Of a DNA stretch of 64,000 nt, positions 54,380 through 64,000 are shown piece after piece (position 1 is the stretch's first letter; the number at the start of each line of letters is the position of its first letter). Under the pieces are notes generated by a model, which was given only the letters and a program-made list of their open reading frames with translations, did not search any database and was not told the origin of the DNA. Made by a program: the position numbers and the translations under genes. Source of the stretch: Sepioteuthis lessoniana (lineage: Eukaryota; Mollusca; Cephalopoda; Myopsida; Loliginidae); the NCBI GenBank assembly GCA_963585895.1, contig OY757939.1, positions 24,727,722 to 24,791,721 on the forward strand. The letters are read 5' to 3'.

Positions 54380-55080
54380 CTTTAAGAAAAACAAAAACCG
54401 GTCACATTAGGATTATGAATTTATTTCCATCCTGTTATGGGTATTGATATGAATTGATAACACCAAAAATAACAGGACTTCTTCAGATCTAATGGATAAA
54501 ATAATTACAGACAGAGTAGACACAGGAGGAAAGAGTGGGAGAGGGTGGAAGAGGGGTGAAGAGTTTCCTCTCCATTTACCCACTTCTGTTTTTTATTTTT
54601 TATTACCGGTTGGAATCACAGTAAATTAAATCTTTTGATGTTTAAATTCTAAATACATTTCAACGTAAAACACCAAAGTTAATAATAATTTAGGGATGTA
54701 CAACATTCCTTAATAACCTTACGTAAGTATTACAGTAAAACTTATTTTAAATTAAATTCAAAATTTAAAATCAAAATTTTAAATTCAAAATTTGTATTCG
54801 TGCCTATTAACTCAGGTACCCTTCCATTGAAAAGTATGTACACATCACATGGTATCTTCCCATTTTAAAATTTTTTTCCTTTTACCTCAAATCTCAAATT
54901 AATCCTATTTTTTGGTTTATTAAATATTTTCTATGATATTTGTCTATAGTTTAATTTTATTCCTATGTCTACACCTAGCTATTAATTCACATCGCTGGTT
55001 TAATAATTTTTCAGGGTCTGGGTATATCATTATTTGTATTTTTTTTTCCTAGGCACAGATAACATCTACTATCAAAGCAT
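54380..55080 (-). mobile_element. probable Penelope-like 3' region
   Basis: Minus strand at 54430-54486 reads CTGAAGAAG, a 9-bp stem TCCTGTTAT/ATAACAGGA around a 30-nt loop, then TGGAAATAA. It resembles the CTGAAGAAGTCCTG hairpin often found downstream of Penelope-like proteins. 54600-55080 is AT-rich and not recognised. Confidence 0.45.
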
Positions 55081-55084
55081 TTTG

Positions 55085-56785
55085 GAGTATTCGACTTTTT
55101 CAATATGGTCCATTGAATCTCAGGAGTCAAACCTTTATTTTTTTAACTCCAAAATTGCTTAGATAGGGCTGTTTTGTTTTTCGGATGTTCATGGGAGAAA
55201 GAAAAAATATGATTATAGTATCTAGACTTCCATTTCGTCGACGAAACCCTATATAAGTTTTTCTATCCTTAAAATTTTCTTTTGGGTAAATGATTCCTTG
55301 GTATACAACATTATCTAAATTACATAATCCATTCATGGGACAATTCATTCGTGTTTTACAATCCCATCCGTTTTGTTTACTATATTTTGTTTATTATATT
55401 TATTATTATTATTATTATCATTATTATTCGTTCGGTCATAAAATTCCTTAATTATCTCTTTATTCTGATTATTGATTATTTGAAAAATATTTTTTGTGCA
55501 GGAGTAACTAATTTTTAACGTTTTTCTATTAAATATTTTATGTAGTATATTATTATGTTTCAAGTGCTTATCTATCAATTTCAAAAAAAATATTTACCTA
55601 CATTTATACTTGCTAGTCTACAAAAAGTGGGGTTAAACCATATAATTTTTCATTTTCTTCTTTTTGACAGTATTTCTTATTTTCTTTTGACTGTACTTCT
55701 TATTTTCATTAGGTATATTTTCTTCTTGGTAGGTAAACACTTCCCTAACACCGCTATTTTTAAGGGCATCCTTATATATCTTACTAATTTCTTGGAATAT
55801 TTTCTCGTTAGCAGATAAATTCCTTATTCTCAATTCTACTGCTTTGGGGACTTGTTTAATTATGGATTTTGGGTGATTCGAGTTTACTTTAATATAGGAA
55901 GGGTACTGGTCAGTTTTTTGAAAAGATTTATATGTGTTATTCGAAAGGCTTAGAGTCAAATCCAGGAAATTAACTATCTTATTATTTGATGAAACTTCTC
56001 TTTTGAATCCTAAAAACTTAAATGACCTTATAATTTTCTTTTGGGTGCGTGAGTTATTTGGTCCATTACTATTTGGGATATATATTATCTCACCATATGA
56101 TATAAACCCATCTGTTCCGGGCTAACAATCCTACTAAATATATCTAATATAAATATACCCACAAGGTCAGCTATTTGTGAAGAATCATACCCGCCCCCCA
56201 TAAGGACATCAAAATTATCAGAACCACTTTTTACCCTCGTGGATCTATTAATTTTAGAACTGTTTTTCTATAAGCAAGAATTATATCATATTGTTCTTCA
56301 GTTATTTCTACATATTTTCTGGCATAGTTAATGCTATCAATTAGAGTGTTTTTTGTTATTGAAGGATAAAAGTCAATAATATCGAATTGCGTAAATGTAG
56401 CCTTGCTCTTATTTTCAATTTTCTTAAACCATTCAATGGTGTCATACGAGTTATTCCAAAGGTTAGCTTTTTCCACATTTGTTACAATATTTTGTATAAT
56501 ATTTTTTGATACCTTACCTAACTCTGACTTTGAGGGATTAATCAGCCTAGATTGTAATTTATTCACAAAATTAGATTTATGGTCCTTAAATAGAATGTAA
56601 GTATCTTTCTTTTTTAATTTCCCTTACCTATCTTCAATATGTAATTGACTAGCAAACCTACTGGTATCGTTATTTAATTGGTCAATAGTGTTCTTATAGT
56701 CTATTTTGTTCTTTAGAATTTCTTGGTATTTTGAGGGTTTAATTTTATATATGTTTTTAGATTTATCCGTCTTCATCCATATGCA
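55085..56785 (-). mobile_element. Penelope-like element 2 (reverse transcriptase and GIY-YIG remnant)
   Basis: Minus-strand order: FKDHKSNFVNKLQSRLINPS, KSELGKVSKNIIQNIVTNVE, WNNSYDTIEWFKKIENKSKA, TFTQFDIIDFYPSITKNTLI (palm motif A, FDIxDFYPSI), YVEITEEQYDIILAYRKTVL, a GTDGFISY segment (motif C region), [80 protein letters not shown], then [20 protein letters not shown] (Cys-containing linker) and KTYIGF, the start of a GIY-YIG-type nuclease. The combination is that of endonuclease-bearing Penelope-like elements. Many stops and frameshifts; dead. Confidence 0.8.
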
Positions 56786-56793
56786 GTTAGAAC

Positions 56794-56819
56794 GTCTGGA
56801 AACTTATTTAATGATCCTC

Positions 56820-56877
<58 letters not shown>

Positions 56878-56903
56878 GAGGATCATTAAATAAGTTTCCA
56901 GAC
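56794..56903. repeat. perfect mariner-end palindrome around (TA)n
   Basis: A 27-bp mariner terminus at 56794-56820 (GTCTGGAAACTTATTTAATG, ATCCTCG) and its exact reverse complement at 56877-56903 flank 56 bp of pure TA. The right arm belongs to the mariner at 56877-57772; the left arm is an orphan end. Confidence 0.95.
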
Positions 56904-57772
56904 TTTTTCGTATGGGAACTTTTATTGATAGTACACTCATGAAACTGTAGTCTCCTTCGAAGTAATCTCCTCCGGCTGCAATGCACTTGTTGTGTCGTTC
57001 CAACAACTTCAGGAAGGCCCCATGGAAGTCCTCTTGTGTGAGCGTGTCAATGGCCTTTGTCTCAGCCTCTTTCATTTTTATTTAATTGTCTCAGAATAAC
57101 AGCCTCTGAGCTTAGGGAATAACCAAAAGTCACAGGGAGCAAGGTCTGGACTATATGGAGGCTGAGGAACTGTCTTGATGCCCATCTTGCTCAAATAGTC
57201 TGTGACAACAATGGAGTTGTGGACTGGTGCATTGTCCTGCTGGAAATGCCACTGAGCCGATTTAAAGAGAGCAGGCCTCTTCCCTAGGAATCTCTTCCTG
57301 AACTCCTTTAAAACCTCAACATAGTAACCCTAACCCCAACCCTTTGGCCAATCAACTAAAGTGTATTGACTTCCTTACTCCTCCCTCACAGACTCCCTGC
57401 CTTCCTTGAATCTCTTATGCCACTCAAAAACTGAGGCTTGATTCAGGCAAGATGGTCAAAAAGCAGTCTGAAGTATTCTATATGTTTCTGTGGCTTTTTT
57501 TCCAAGTTTAAAACACAATTTTATTGCATATCGTTCTTCTAAAGTGTCCTCACGTCCAGATTGCATTTTTGAAATTTACTAGCTGTGACAGTCAGGCTTT
57601 AGTAGGGTGTATTCCAATTGCTGCTGTAGCTGTTCATTTGAACCTGAAATCATAAAAATTGGTCAGTCATCGCATAAGATGTATAGCAATTACATAGTGA
57701 ATTTTCAAGAGTCTACGACAATTTTAAATGCCAGTACAAAAAAGTCTGCAAACTTATTGAATGCATTACGTA
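56877..57772 (-). mobile_element. mariner, same internal deletion as the 51.3-kb copy
   Basis: Left text CGAGGATCATTAAATAAGTT, right end AACTTATTGAATGCATTACG. Minus-strand order: QSGREDTLEERYAIKLCFKL, EWHKRFKEGRESVREE-type, then the CCCTAACCCCAACCC filler (57328-57342, plus-strand text), then YYVEVLKEFRKRFLGKRPAL, HFQQDNAPVHNSIVVTDYL (second catalytic Asp kept) and YSPDLAPCDFWLFPKLRG. C-terminal frame 57075-56773. The first catalytic Asp is in the deleted part. Confidence 0.95.
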
Positions 57773-57779
57773 TATATAT

Positions 57780-58365
57780 ATATTGATAGATAAGATATTG
57801 AAATGTAGTTTTTGTTAATCCTTAGAGCTTACTTCTAATTAAACCGGAGTATTTTTAAAGATTTTGCAGTGATTTTTTTGGAAATGGGTGTTATTATTTA
57901 GAGATGTTCACCTCATTCGTATGTCACATTGTATTGAGTTATGTGGTAACACTCTCAAGGATGATCACTGACCAAGAACTTATCATTCAATTGATTGCCT
58001 TCTATATGCTCTTCGATTGAGGGTGGAGTGGTTCCATGTCTTGCCCAAAGGGAATCAGTGCAACGTGTATGAAAATTGCTTCTCCTGGAGTCTGTAGCTT
58101 CCACGCCGATTGCAGTCTCCGTGCCGTTGAGAGTTTAGTAAGCAGCACTTAATGACTTTTTGGGGATTAACACGTGCATGAAAAAAATCTACATATTGAC
58201 CTAATCTCATGTTTTTATACATGAATGGCAAATCTTGTTTGAAGAAAGATGACATAAACATAAAATAGCGATTTCCTATTTTGTTTAAAGTCTATAAAAT
58301 TGCAAACAGAAAAGCACTAATGGTTCTTTATCACTCGTTTAATTTATTGATTTATCGAGCACATT
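57780..58365. other. unassigned
   Basis: No landmark recognised between the mariner and the palindrome block. Confidence 0.4.
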
Positions 58366-58368
58366 CTT

Positions 58369-58369
<1 letters not shown>

Positions 58370-58433
<64 letters not shown>

Positions 58434-58600
58434 GTGTGTGTGGTTGTCTTAAAATATAACATAGGAGTCTATGTATGAAATACAATATACTGAGTATATT
58501 GTATTTCATACATAGACTCCTATGTGTGTGTGTGTGTGTGTGAGACAAGTACACCCATATAGTGATAGGACTCAGTCCTATCACTATATGGGTGTACTTG

Positions 58601-58678
<78 letters not shown>
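58370..58678. repeat. nested palindromes in mirrored microsatellites
   Basis: Order: (TA)n, (TG)n, 50-bp spacer, palindrome 1 (58459-58525, 33-bp perfect arms, 1-nt centre), (TG)n, palindrome 2 (58544-58602, 29-bp perfect arms, 1-nt centre), (CA)n, (TA)n. The outer microsatellites are themselves mirror-complementary. Confidence 0.97.
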
Positions 58679-58684
<6 letters not shown>

Positions 58685-58739
58685 AAGTGAGAGAGAGATA
58701 AAGATCTAACATAAGATAGACGACTTTGACTGATTATAT

Positions 58740-58757
58740 AAATATATATATATCTAA

Positions 58758-58818
<61 letters not shown>

Positions 58819-59045
58819 TCTAAAAGAAGATAGAAGACTTAGTTTGATAATTGTATAGGCGTGAAAATGACAGTCACCAACCGCCGTTTATTGTGCCTAC
58901 GCTATGCTAAGATCTAATCATTCTGGATTACCGTTTTTGAGCTCACTATGAAAATGCATATCTTCTGATAATATAAAACACACATGTTCTGTATGTACAT
59001 TTTTGTGTCTGTAGATATGATATTTAAGAAACAAAGAAAGAAACA
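58740..59045. repeat. (AT)n(AG)n and a scrap shared with 52.8 kb
   Basis: AT run 58762-58798 then AG run 58799-58818. 58853-58965 (GGCGTGAAAATGACAGTCACC, then CGCTATGCTAAGATCTA) matches 52805-52925. The rest is not recognised. Confidence 0.7.
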
Positions 59046-59049
59046 ATAT

Positions 59050-61580
59050 ACAATGGATACAACTACAGCTTGGAAGAAATCCCGTTTTATATTATTGGAT
59101 AGATCAGACTTCCATATGATTGGTAACCTGTCAATAGCATTCTTTACCTGAGGTAGGCATATGTTGATATCCCTTTCAGTAGATTAGATGTTGCTACTGA
59201 GGTATGTAAGCTAGTCAACTAATTTTGGAGGTTTGCTACTTAGAGGTGATATGGCTCCTCTTTGCATAAAGCACATGTGATCTAGTTTATTTGCGTTTAC
59301 ATAGAGCTTGTTCTAGGCTATGCAATAGGAATTCCGCCTAGGCTGGTGTATCTGCGAGATGTTCTAGGTCATCTGTAAGGTCTGTGTCTGTTATATTCTC
59401 TCTGAGATATCACTTGCTTCGAACTATTTTTTGTGTGAAATCATTTTCTTTTATTAGATCTATGGATGTTCGAAGGACGTAGTCTAGGCAGAGTATAAGC
59501 AAATATATGTCCTCTTATAAAACTCCTGTGACTTAGTCGAAATCAGTGAGAGAACCGTTGCTTTTGTGTTTTTGTAAAAAAAACTGTAGCAGTTTCTTTG
59601 GGAAGATCAGATGCTATAGAGCAGCAGTGTTGCCTCGAAATTCTTTCATCGTACTCCTTTGATGATTCTGTTGTATAGCCATAATGGTATCAATAATAAC
59701 AATATAGATATATATTCAAATACATATATAAATACAGGCGGACACTGTCGTTTCAGATACAAAAGGCTTTATTAATTTCTGGCTTTGGTTCTTCGACACG
59801 AGGAGAGAAACAATTCGTAAAAGTCTATGCTAACCATACTATAGTGCATCTTGTAGTGTTTAAGATATCTGCCGGTAAAGGTCTGAAAAAGTCAACCGCA
59901 CACCACCTGGGGCCCACTATGACAGATGATGACTGTTACATCATCTCCGCGCGGGCGCAAGACTGAGCCACCTGACCATCCACCCGGACCAAGAGAACCG
60001 AGCAGCTCAAAGCGCCACTAAAACAAACAATAAAATATCACCAACGGAAAAGGATTAATATAAAAAAAAACTGTTATATAACATATCCATGGATTTTCGG
60101 TTCGTTCCAAGTGACCCCGTGTGCATTGACAAGCAGTCACGTTAGGATTAGTAAACAGGACAGCACGATCAGGGCACTCGGGTACAACAGGTGTGTCACC
60201 GGAAGGAGCCCACGCAATGAGAACCACGCAGTCAGATTTAGACAGAGTGCAGAGAATCGCAATCGAGCGAAGGACACGCAGCTGATCAGAGGTGTCTCTG
60301 ACGAGCTTGAAAGGGGGTGCAAGCGTTGGCACCCCTGGCTCCAGGAAGAAGATATGGGAAGAAGAAGTCCTCTCTCTGAGTATATGTCTATCCCCGCATC
60401 TCCCACGCTCCACAGAAACGTCAACCCTTTCGAGAATAAAGTGTGAGAGATATATTTTCCTAAAGAAGTGTGTTCGTTCGTTCGTTCCTTGAATTGCGTA
60501 AATCGTGGGTATACAACAAAACCACCACTTCAATTATATAACAATTCGACAGATTGTCAGAATCGGTGACGTTTTAAAGTGATTTCTTTGAACGCCGTTC
60601 TGATTTTTCGTAAGGGTTTTCTTGATTTCGGGTTAGATTTGAGAAATAGGGCATTATAAACCTTAGCAGCAATAGTTGTAAGAGTTATGCCTTTGTAGTT
60701 CTTAGAAACCTTTCTTGGGGAAGGAAACGATGCAACCTTTCGTCCATTTCTTTGTTGTGTTTACTTTATAGACTCTCGTTGCATAACCAGAGAAGCGTGT
60801 CGTCAAATTTTCATGTCTTCCAAACTTCGGGGAGTATTTTGTTGTGGCCTGCAGCTTTTCTGGTTTTCTTTTCTTTTCAGTACTGCGTCAAATTCTTCCT
60901 TTGTAAACCTTTCTAGTTTAATGTCTAGTTGTCCATTAATAACTTTTTGCATATGTTTGTAAATGATTTCAGGAGTGTTTCCGAGCAGATTCTTGAAATG
61001 TTCTTTCGACTTCTGAAATCTTTCTTCTAGGTTGGCAGCGTTTAGCTTTGCTCTCGAGGCGCTCTTCCTTCCGCTCACGCCATTTATTTTCTGTAATACT
61101 ATTCATGCTGGTCTACTACCGAATTTCTAATTTTGTTGATTTGGCCTTGAATGTATACTAATTGTTCTTTTTGGTATGTGTTAGTTCTCTTGAGCCTTAC
61201 TTAAGTTTCTAATCGCTGGCTTTGGTTGGGTTTCTTTTATTGAGAAAGGATTCTTTTTATTATGTTGTCTGTTTTTTTTCCTAACTTGTAACTTCTATGG
61301 AAATATTCATTTATCTTTTGGTGTGTTTGGTATGCACCCTGCTGCTGCTTCCAAGTGGGTGGTGACAAATTTTTAATATTCATAATTCGAGGAATGTTTT
61401 TCATATGTATCCTGACAAATATCAAGTTTTTTTCTTACAGTTAACGAATATTTATTGTTTATATCTCTATGAGTAAGTGAGGACCACTCGTAAGGTATGG
61501 TTTTCTCTGCTTGTTTCTTATTTTTGCGCAGACTCAGGCGTAGCTTTGCCGATACTACTCGGTAATGGAAAGACACTCCT
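59050..61580 (-). mobile_element. LINE-S, interrupted by a solo LTR
   Basis: Right block 61580-60519 on the minus strand: FHYRVVSAKLRLSLRKNKKQ (end of the AP-type endonuclease), PYEWSSLTHRDINNKYS, SGRKSASRAKLNAANLEERF, KSKEHFKNLLGNTPEIIYKH, LDIKLERFTKEEFDAVLKR, then GITLTTIAAKVYNAL. Left block 59668-59050: RIIKGVR, FEATLLL, NTKATVLSLIS-type, YVLRTSIDLI, and near its end IDRLPIIWKSDLSNNIKR and DFFQAVVVSI. The two blocks are consecutive parts of one protein, so they are one insertion. The catalytic YADD region is decayed. 5' and 3' ends are truncated. Confidence 0.85.
59669..60518 (+). mobile_element. solo LTR (fossil, about 850 bp) inside LINE-S
   Basis: Begins TGTTGTATAGCC and ends GTGGGTATACAACA; the termini TGTTGTATA/TATACAACA are perfect 9-bp inverted repeats. 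AATAAA at 60435 sits in GAGAATAAAGTGTGAGAG, also seen in the second LTR. GC-richer than the LINE around it. No flanking internal region, hence a solo LTR. A Ty3-like family is likely. Frames crossing it (171 and 111 codons) are not genes. Confidence 0.75.
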
Positions 61581-61594
61581 TCAAAAGTGGTTGA

Positions 61595-61850
61595 TTGATT
61601 GGTATTTTATGGCATATCAACCCTTGTGAGCTATTTAATGCCAAATCATGTTTTTATATAAATACATGATTTATAAGCGAATAGTTTGTAAGTAACTTAT
61701 TTTTAAACAACTTGTTTAAGCTCATTTGCTTGCACACAGTTAAATGTTTTCAAGTATGGCTATTTAACAGTATTAATTCTATTTATTAATGACTCCAATG
61801 TAATATCAATAATTTCACTGTAATATCAATAATTTCCAATAACTAATGGT
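61595..61850 (-). mobile_element. X tail and body fragment
   Basis: Tail ATGGCATATCAACCCTTG then TGAGCTATTTAATGCC, pre-tail ATAAATACATGATTTATAAGC, body AGCTCATTTGCTTGCACAC and GTTAAATGTTTTCAAG. The head is not present before the LTR at 61859. Confidence 0.8.
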
Positions 61851-61858
61851 AAAAATGC

Positions 61859-62334
61859 TGTTGTATATTGACTGTCAAAATAGGAAATGCACCTGTGTAA
61901 ATAACAGGAGCATCCTGTCGAGGAATCTCAGAATATAACCTTGACCGTGGACGGGTTGAATGAGCGCGATTTGTGACGCCCACAAGAAGAAGGTGGGAGT
62001 CGAAATATTATATAACTCGGTGCACAGGAAGTTCAATCAGTTGGAGTTAAGATGCGGGAGAGAAAACCAGCACCTAGCAGAGTGGGCCCCCAGGCATCCG
62101 GTTGAACAGCCCAGGAGAACGGGAAAGAAACAGGATTATGGCCAGAAGAGTGGGGGTCAATATGTTGCAGTTCTGTTCGGACTCCAACTCCCTCTCACAG
62201 TAAAACCCTTTCGATCCCTTTCAAATAAAGTGAGAGGTATATTTTTCTAAAGAATTGTGTTGCTCGTCTTTATTGTGTCGTCGTAATGATTTTGCATGCA
62301 TATGTGTATGTATAGTGGTCATGGCTATACAACA
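61859..62334 (+). mobile_element. solo LTR (fossil, about 476 bp)
   Basis: Begins TGTTGTATATTGACTG and ends GGCTATACAACA, with the same 9-bp terminal inverted repeat as the LTR at 59.67 kb. It also shares CAAATAAAGTGAGAGGTATA and TTTTTCTAAAGAATTGTGTT with it. Shorter, so it is either a different subfamily or has lost internal sequence. The 96-codon frame inside is not a gene. Confidence 0.75.
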
Positions 62335-62349
62335 ATCCTTTAAAAAAAT

Positions 62350-62850
62350 TGTAAAGTATTCTTTTTGATTCATTAGAGGGCATTAACTACCACTTTAGGA
62401 TAGAGTGGACCTGAGAGTAATAATAATAAAGAAGTACTCCATAATCCATTGTCTCGTGGGTAGAGTGTTCGCCAATGGTCTGGGAGACCTGGTTCAATCC
62501 CAGGTTGCGCCATACCAAAGACTTTAAAAATGGTACTTGATACCTCCTTGCTTAACACTCAGCAATATAAGATACGTATCAAGGGTAAAGTGGAACAATT
62601 CAGGGAAAGGAGTAGCCCTCCCCTACACTTTGATGTAGTAGCTATCGAAAAGGGAGCCTTCTGGTTGCCCTCGACTAAGGTCGCCAACTCTACTTTTACC
62701 TACCATATTCCTCAAAGCTCCAGGATTGGAGCCTCACCAATTGATGGTTTATTGTAATACCCAGGAAACTAATTGGGCGTGGGTTCTCAATCTTCTGCAT
62801 AGGTGCAGTCGGCGTATTCTACACCCACTCCCAACGGGGCGGATAAACAG
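62350..62850 (-). mobile_element. X head containing a SINE-Y
   Basis: X head parts at 62370-62444 (TAGAGTGGACCTGAGAG, GTACTCCATAATCC) and 62702-62850 (CATATTCCTCAAAGCTCC, GTGCAGTCGGCGTATTCTAC). CCATAATCC before and CCATATTCC after the SINE look like its target duplication. Confidence 0.8.
62446..62700 (+). mobile_element. SINE-Y nested in an X head
   Basis: TCGTGGGTAGAGTGTTCGCC, GAGACCTGGTTCAATCCC, ATACCAAAGACTTTAAAAATGG, TTGCTTAACACTCAGCAATA, AAGGGTAAAGTGGAACAATT, TGTAGTAGCTATCGAAAAGG, then CTCGACTAAGGTCGCCAACT. Confidence 0.9.
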
Positions 62851-62854
62851 TTAG

Positions 62855-63335
62855 TGAGATAAGCTTGAAAACCGTTTCTTATCGGCTCTCAACAGGAAGA
62901 GATGCTTTTTGTTGATGAAGAATTATTTAACAACACCAAGTGTCACTCTTCAGTTAACAGACGAAGAAGAACGCTTCACAACTGATTGTTTCGAAGATAG
63001 CGTGAAAAATACTGTGGAATTGACTCGTTTGGTGTCATTTTGTAGCGTGCACCGGACATGTCGTTTATGGATGTTTCCTGCGATAAACGATTCACTGAGG
63101 TTAAAACGAATGCAGCTGTTTTTACTCGTCTCACACAATTTCGAAGAATAGATTCCAACTTTAGCTACGCGAGCCAAAACACATAATCTTCTCTGCATTC
63201 CTTCAACAAATTAAACATCTGGGTGTGGCCAAATGACAGACATGGCAGTTAATCGCAACAGTCAGGTAAATCCTCTTAGTAAAAAGCCACTAAAAATAAG
63301 AATACTTTATTATTTTTCTTTTGAGAGTTTTTGAA
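62855..63335. other. unassigned, open on both strands
   Basis: 62909-63151 (plus, 80 codons) and 62950-63198 (minus, 82 codons) are overlapping open frames without any motif I know. The base composition is closer to coding DNA than its neighbours. Could be an unrecognised repeat. Confidence 0.3.
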
Positions 63336-63339
63336 ACCA

Positions 63340-64000
63340 ATGTTCATTATTATCATTATTATTTTACTTCTTGAGAGTTTTTGGCACCGACGTTTGAAGA
63401 TAGTCTTTCAGTGGAGTCTGAATGACAGGAAGTCTCCTCAGGTCTTCAGGACTCTTCTCATTAGGCTGGTGGATCTCAGCAACATTGTAGTTTGGATGGT
63501 TTCGGCCTGCCCTCCGATTTCCAACTCTTTTTATACTTTCGCAAGCCTTTGGGAATCGTTACAAGTGCCTCACTTACAATTGGTATCACCATTACTCTTA
63601 TGTTCCACATCCGTTTTGGTTCTCTCTCAAACATTCCAAGTGCTTGTATCTCTTTTCATTTTCTTTGAATTCTGAGATCCGTCGGAACGGCAAAATCCAC
63701 GATTCGGCCGGTTCGCTTTTATTAATAATCATTGAGTCTGCTCTTCTGAACGGGAGGAAGTCATCTTTTATATCATTTTACTCATTTGATAGTTCTTCAC
63801 GTCAGCGTTTTTCACTAGAGTCTGAGTGACAGCATGTCTCCTCAAGTATTCAGCACTATTCTGAATATTCTGACCACTCCTCAACAATACTTTGGTTTAG
63901 ATGGTCTCGATTTCTCCTCGCATTTCCAACTCTTCCAGTCCACTCTCCAAGCCCTTGTGGATCATTCCAATCGCACCAATTTCAACTGGTACCACCGTCA
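63340..64000 (-). mobile_element. two LINE-Q 3' ends in tandem
   Basis: Copy 1, 63340-63762: TATTATTTTACTTCTTGAGAG (tail side), then the reverse complement of GDLLSFR, LLRSARILR-type and PIV..LGTI segments. Copy 2, 63768-64000: starts at TTTTACTCATTTGATAG, then GTCTGAGTGACAGCATGTC and continues past the window end. Same head-to-tail order as at 21.7-25.1 kb. Confidence 0.75.

Noticed and set aside
60018-60533. 171-codon minus frame and 111-codon plus frame
   Set aside because: Both cross a solo LTR with clear terminal inverted repeats and a polyadenylation signal. No protein family recognised.

Overview
This 64 kb window is AT-rich, repeat-saturated eukaryotic DNA. I found no host protein-coding exon, rRNA or ordinary tRNA gene that I can defend. 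The best guess is a mollusc, most likely a coleoid cephalopod of octopus type. That rests on the mix of tRNA-headed SINEs, RTE-like LINEs, mariner and Tc1-like relics, Penelope-like elements and very long (CA)n, (TA)n and (GA)n runs, and on protein fragments I recognise from memory as common in octopus genomes. It is inference, not a search result.

Working names used below. SINE-Y, SINE-W and SINE-Z are three tRNA-headed SINE families. 'X element' is a non-tRNA repeat: a structured head of about 230 bp, a variable minisatellite body (about 50 to 85 bp units), and a 3' stem-loop tail that it shares with SINE-Z. LINE-R and LINE-S are two related RTE-like LINE subfamilies (YADD reverse transcriptase). 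LINE-Q is a different LINE family, seen only as C-terminal and 3' pieces.

Layout. 0-3.3 kb: LINE-R pieces, an X element, and a 57-bp minisatellite broken by a LINE end. 3.7-9.1 kb: SINEs, an 89-bp tandem array made of SINE-type tails, and a 0.5 kb inverted repeat. 9.5-12.2 kb: a 56-bp minisatellite split by a 0.6 kb fold-back element, then Tc1-like remnants. 12.7-20 kb: tail arrays, microsatellites, a LINE-S piece, SINEs, a long X element and a small TTAA-flanked element. 20.6-25.5 kb: a GC-rich repeat, an X element and four head-to-tail LINE-Q fragments. 25.7-28.2 kb: two X elements around 1.2 kb of CAN-trinucleotide DNA. 30.1-35.6 kb: a minisatellite split by LINE-R, then an X element carrying a SINE and a mariner. 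35.7-48.4 kb: SINEs, X elements, microsatellites and a solo LTR. 49.7-57.8 kb: a Tc1-like relic, two internally deleted mariners and two Penelope-like relics. 58.3-64 kb: nested perfect palindromes, a LINE-S copy broken by a solo LTR, a second solo LTR, an X element with a SINE inside it, and LINE-Q ends.

The strongest second-look items are: the X/SINE-Z shared stem-loop tail and its spread as satellite arrays; hammerhead-ribozyme-like cores in three unrelated inverted-repeat elements; a telomere-like filler at an identical internal deletion in two mariners; and two perfect palindromes nested in mirrored microsatellites near 58.5 kb, which may be biology or an assembly artefact. Every element seen is degenerate or non-autonomous; nothing here looks like a live system.
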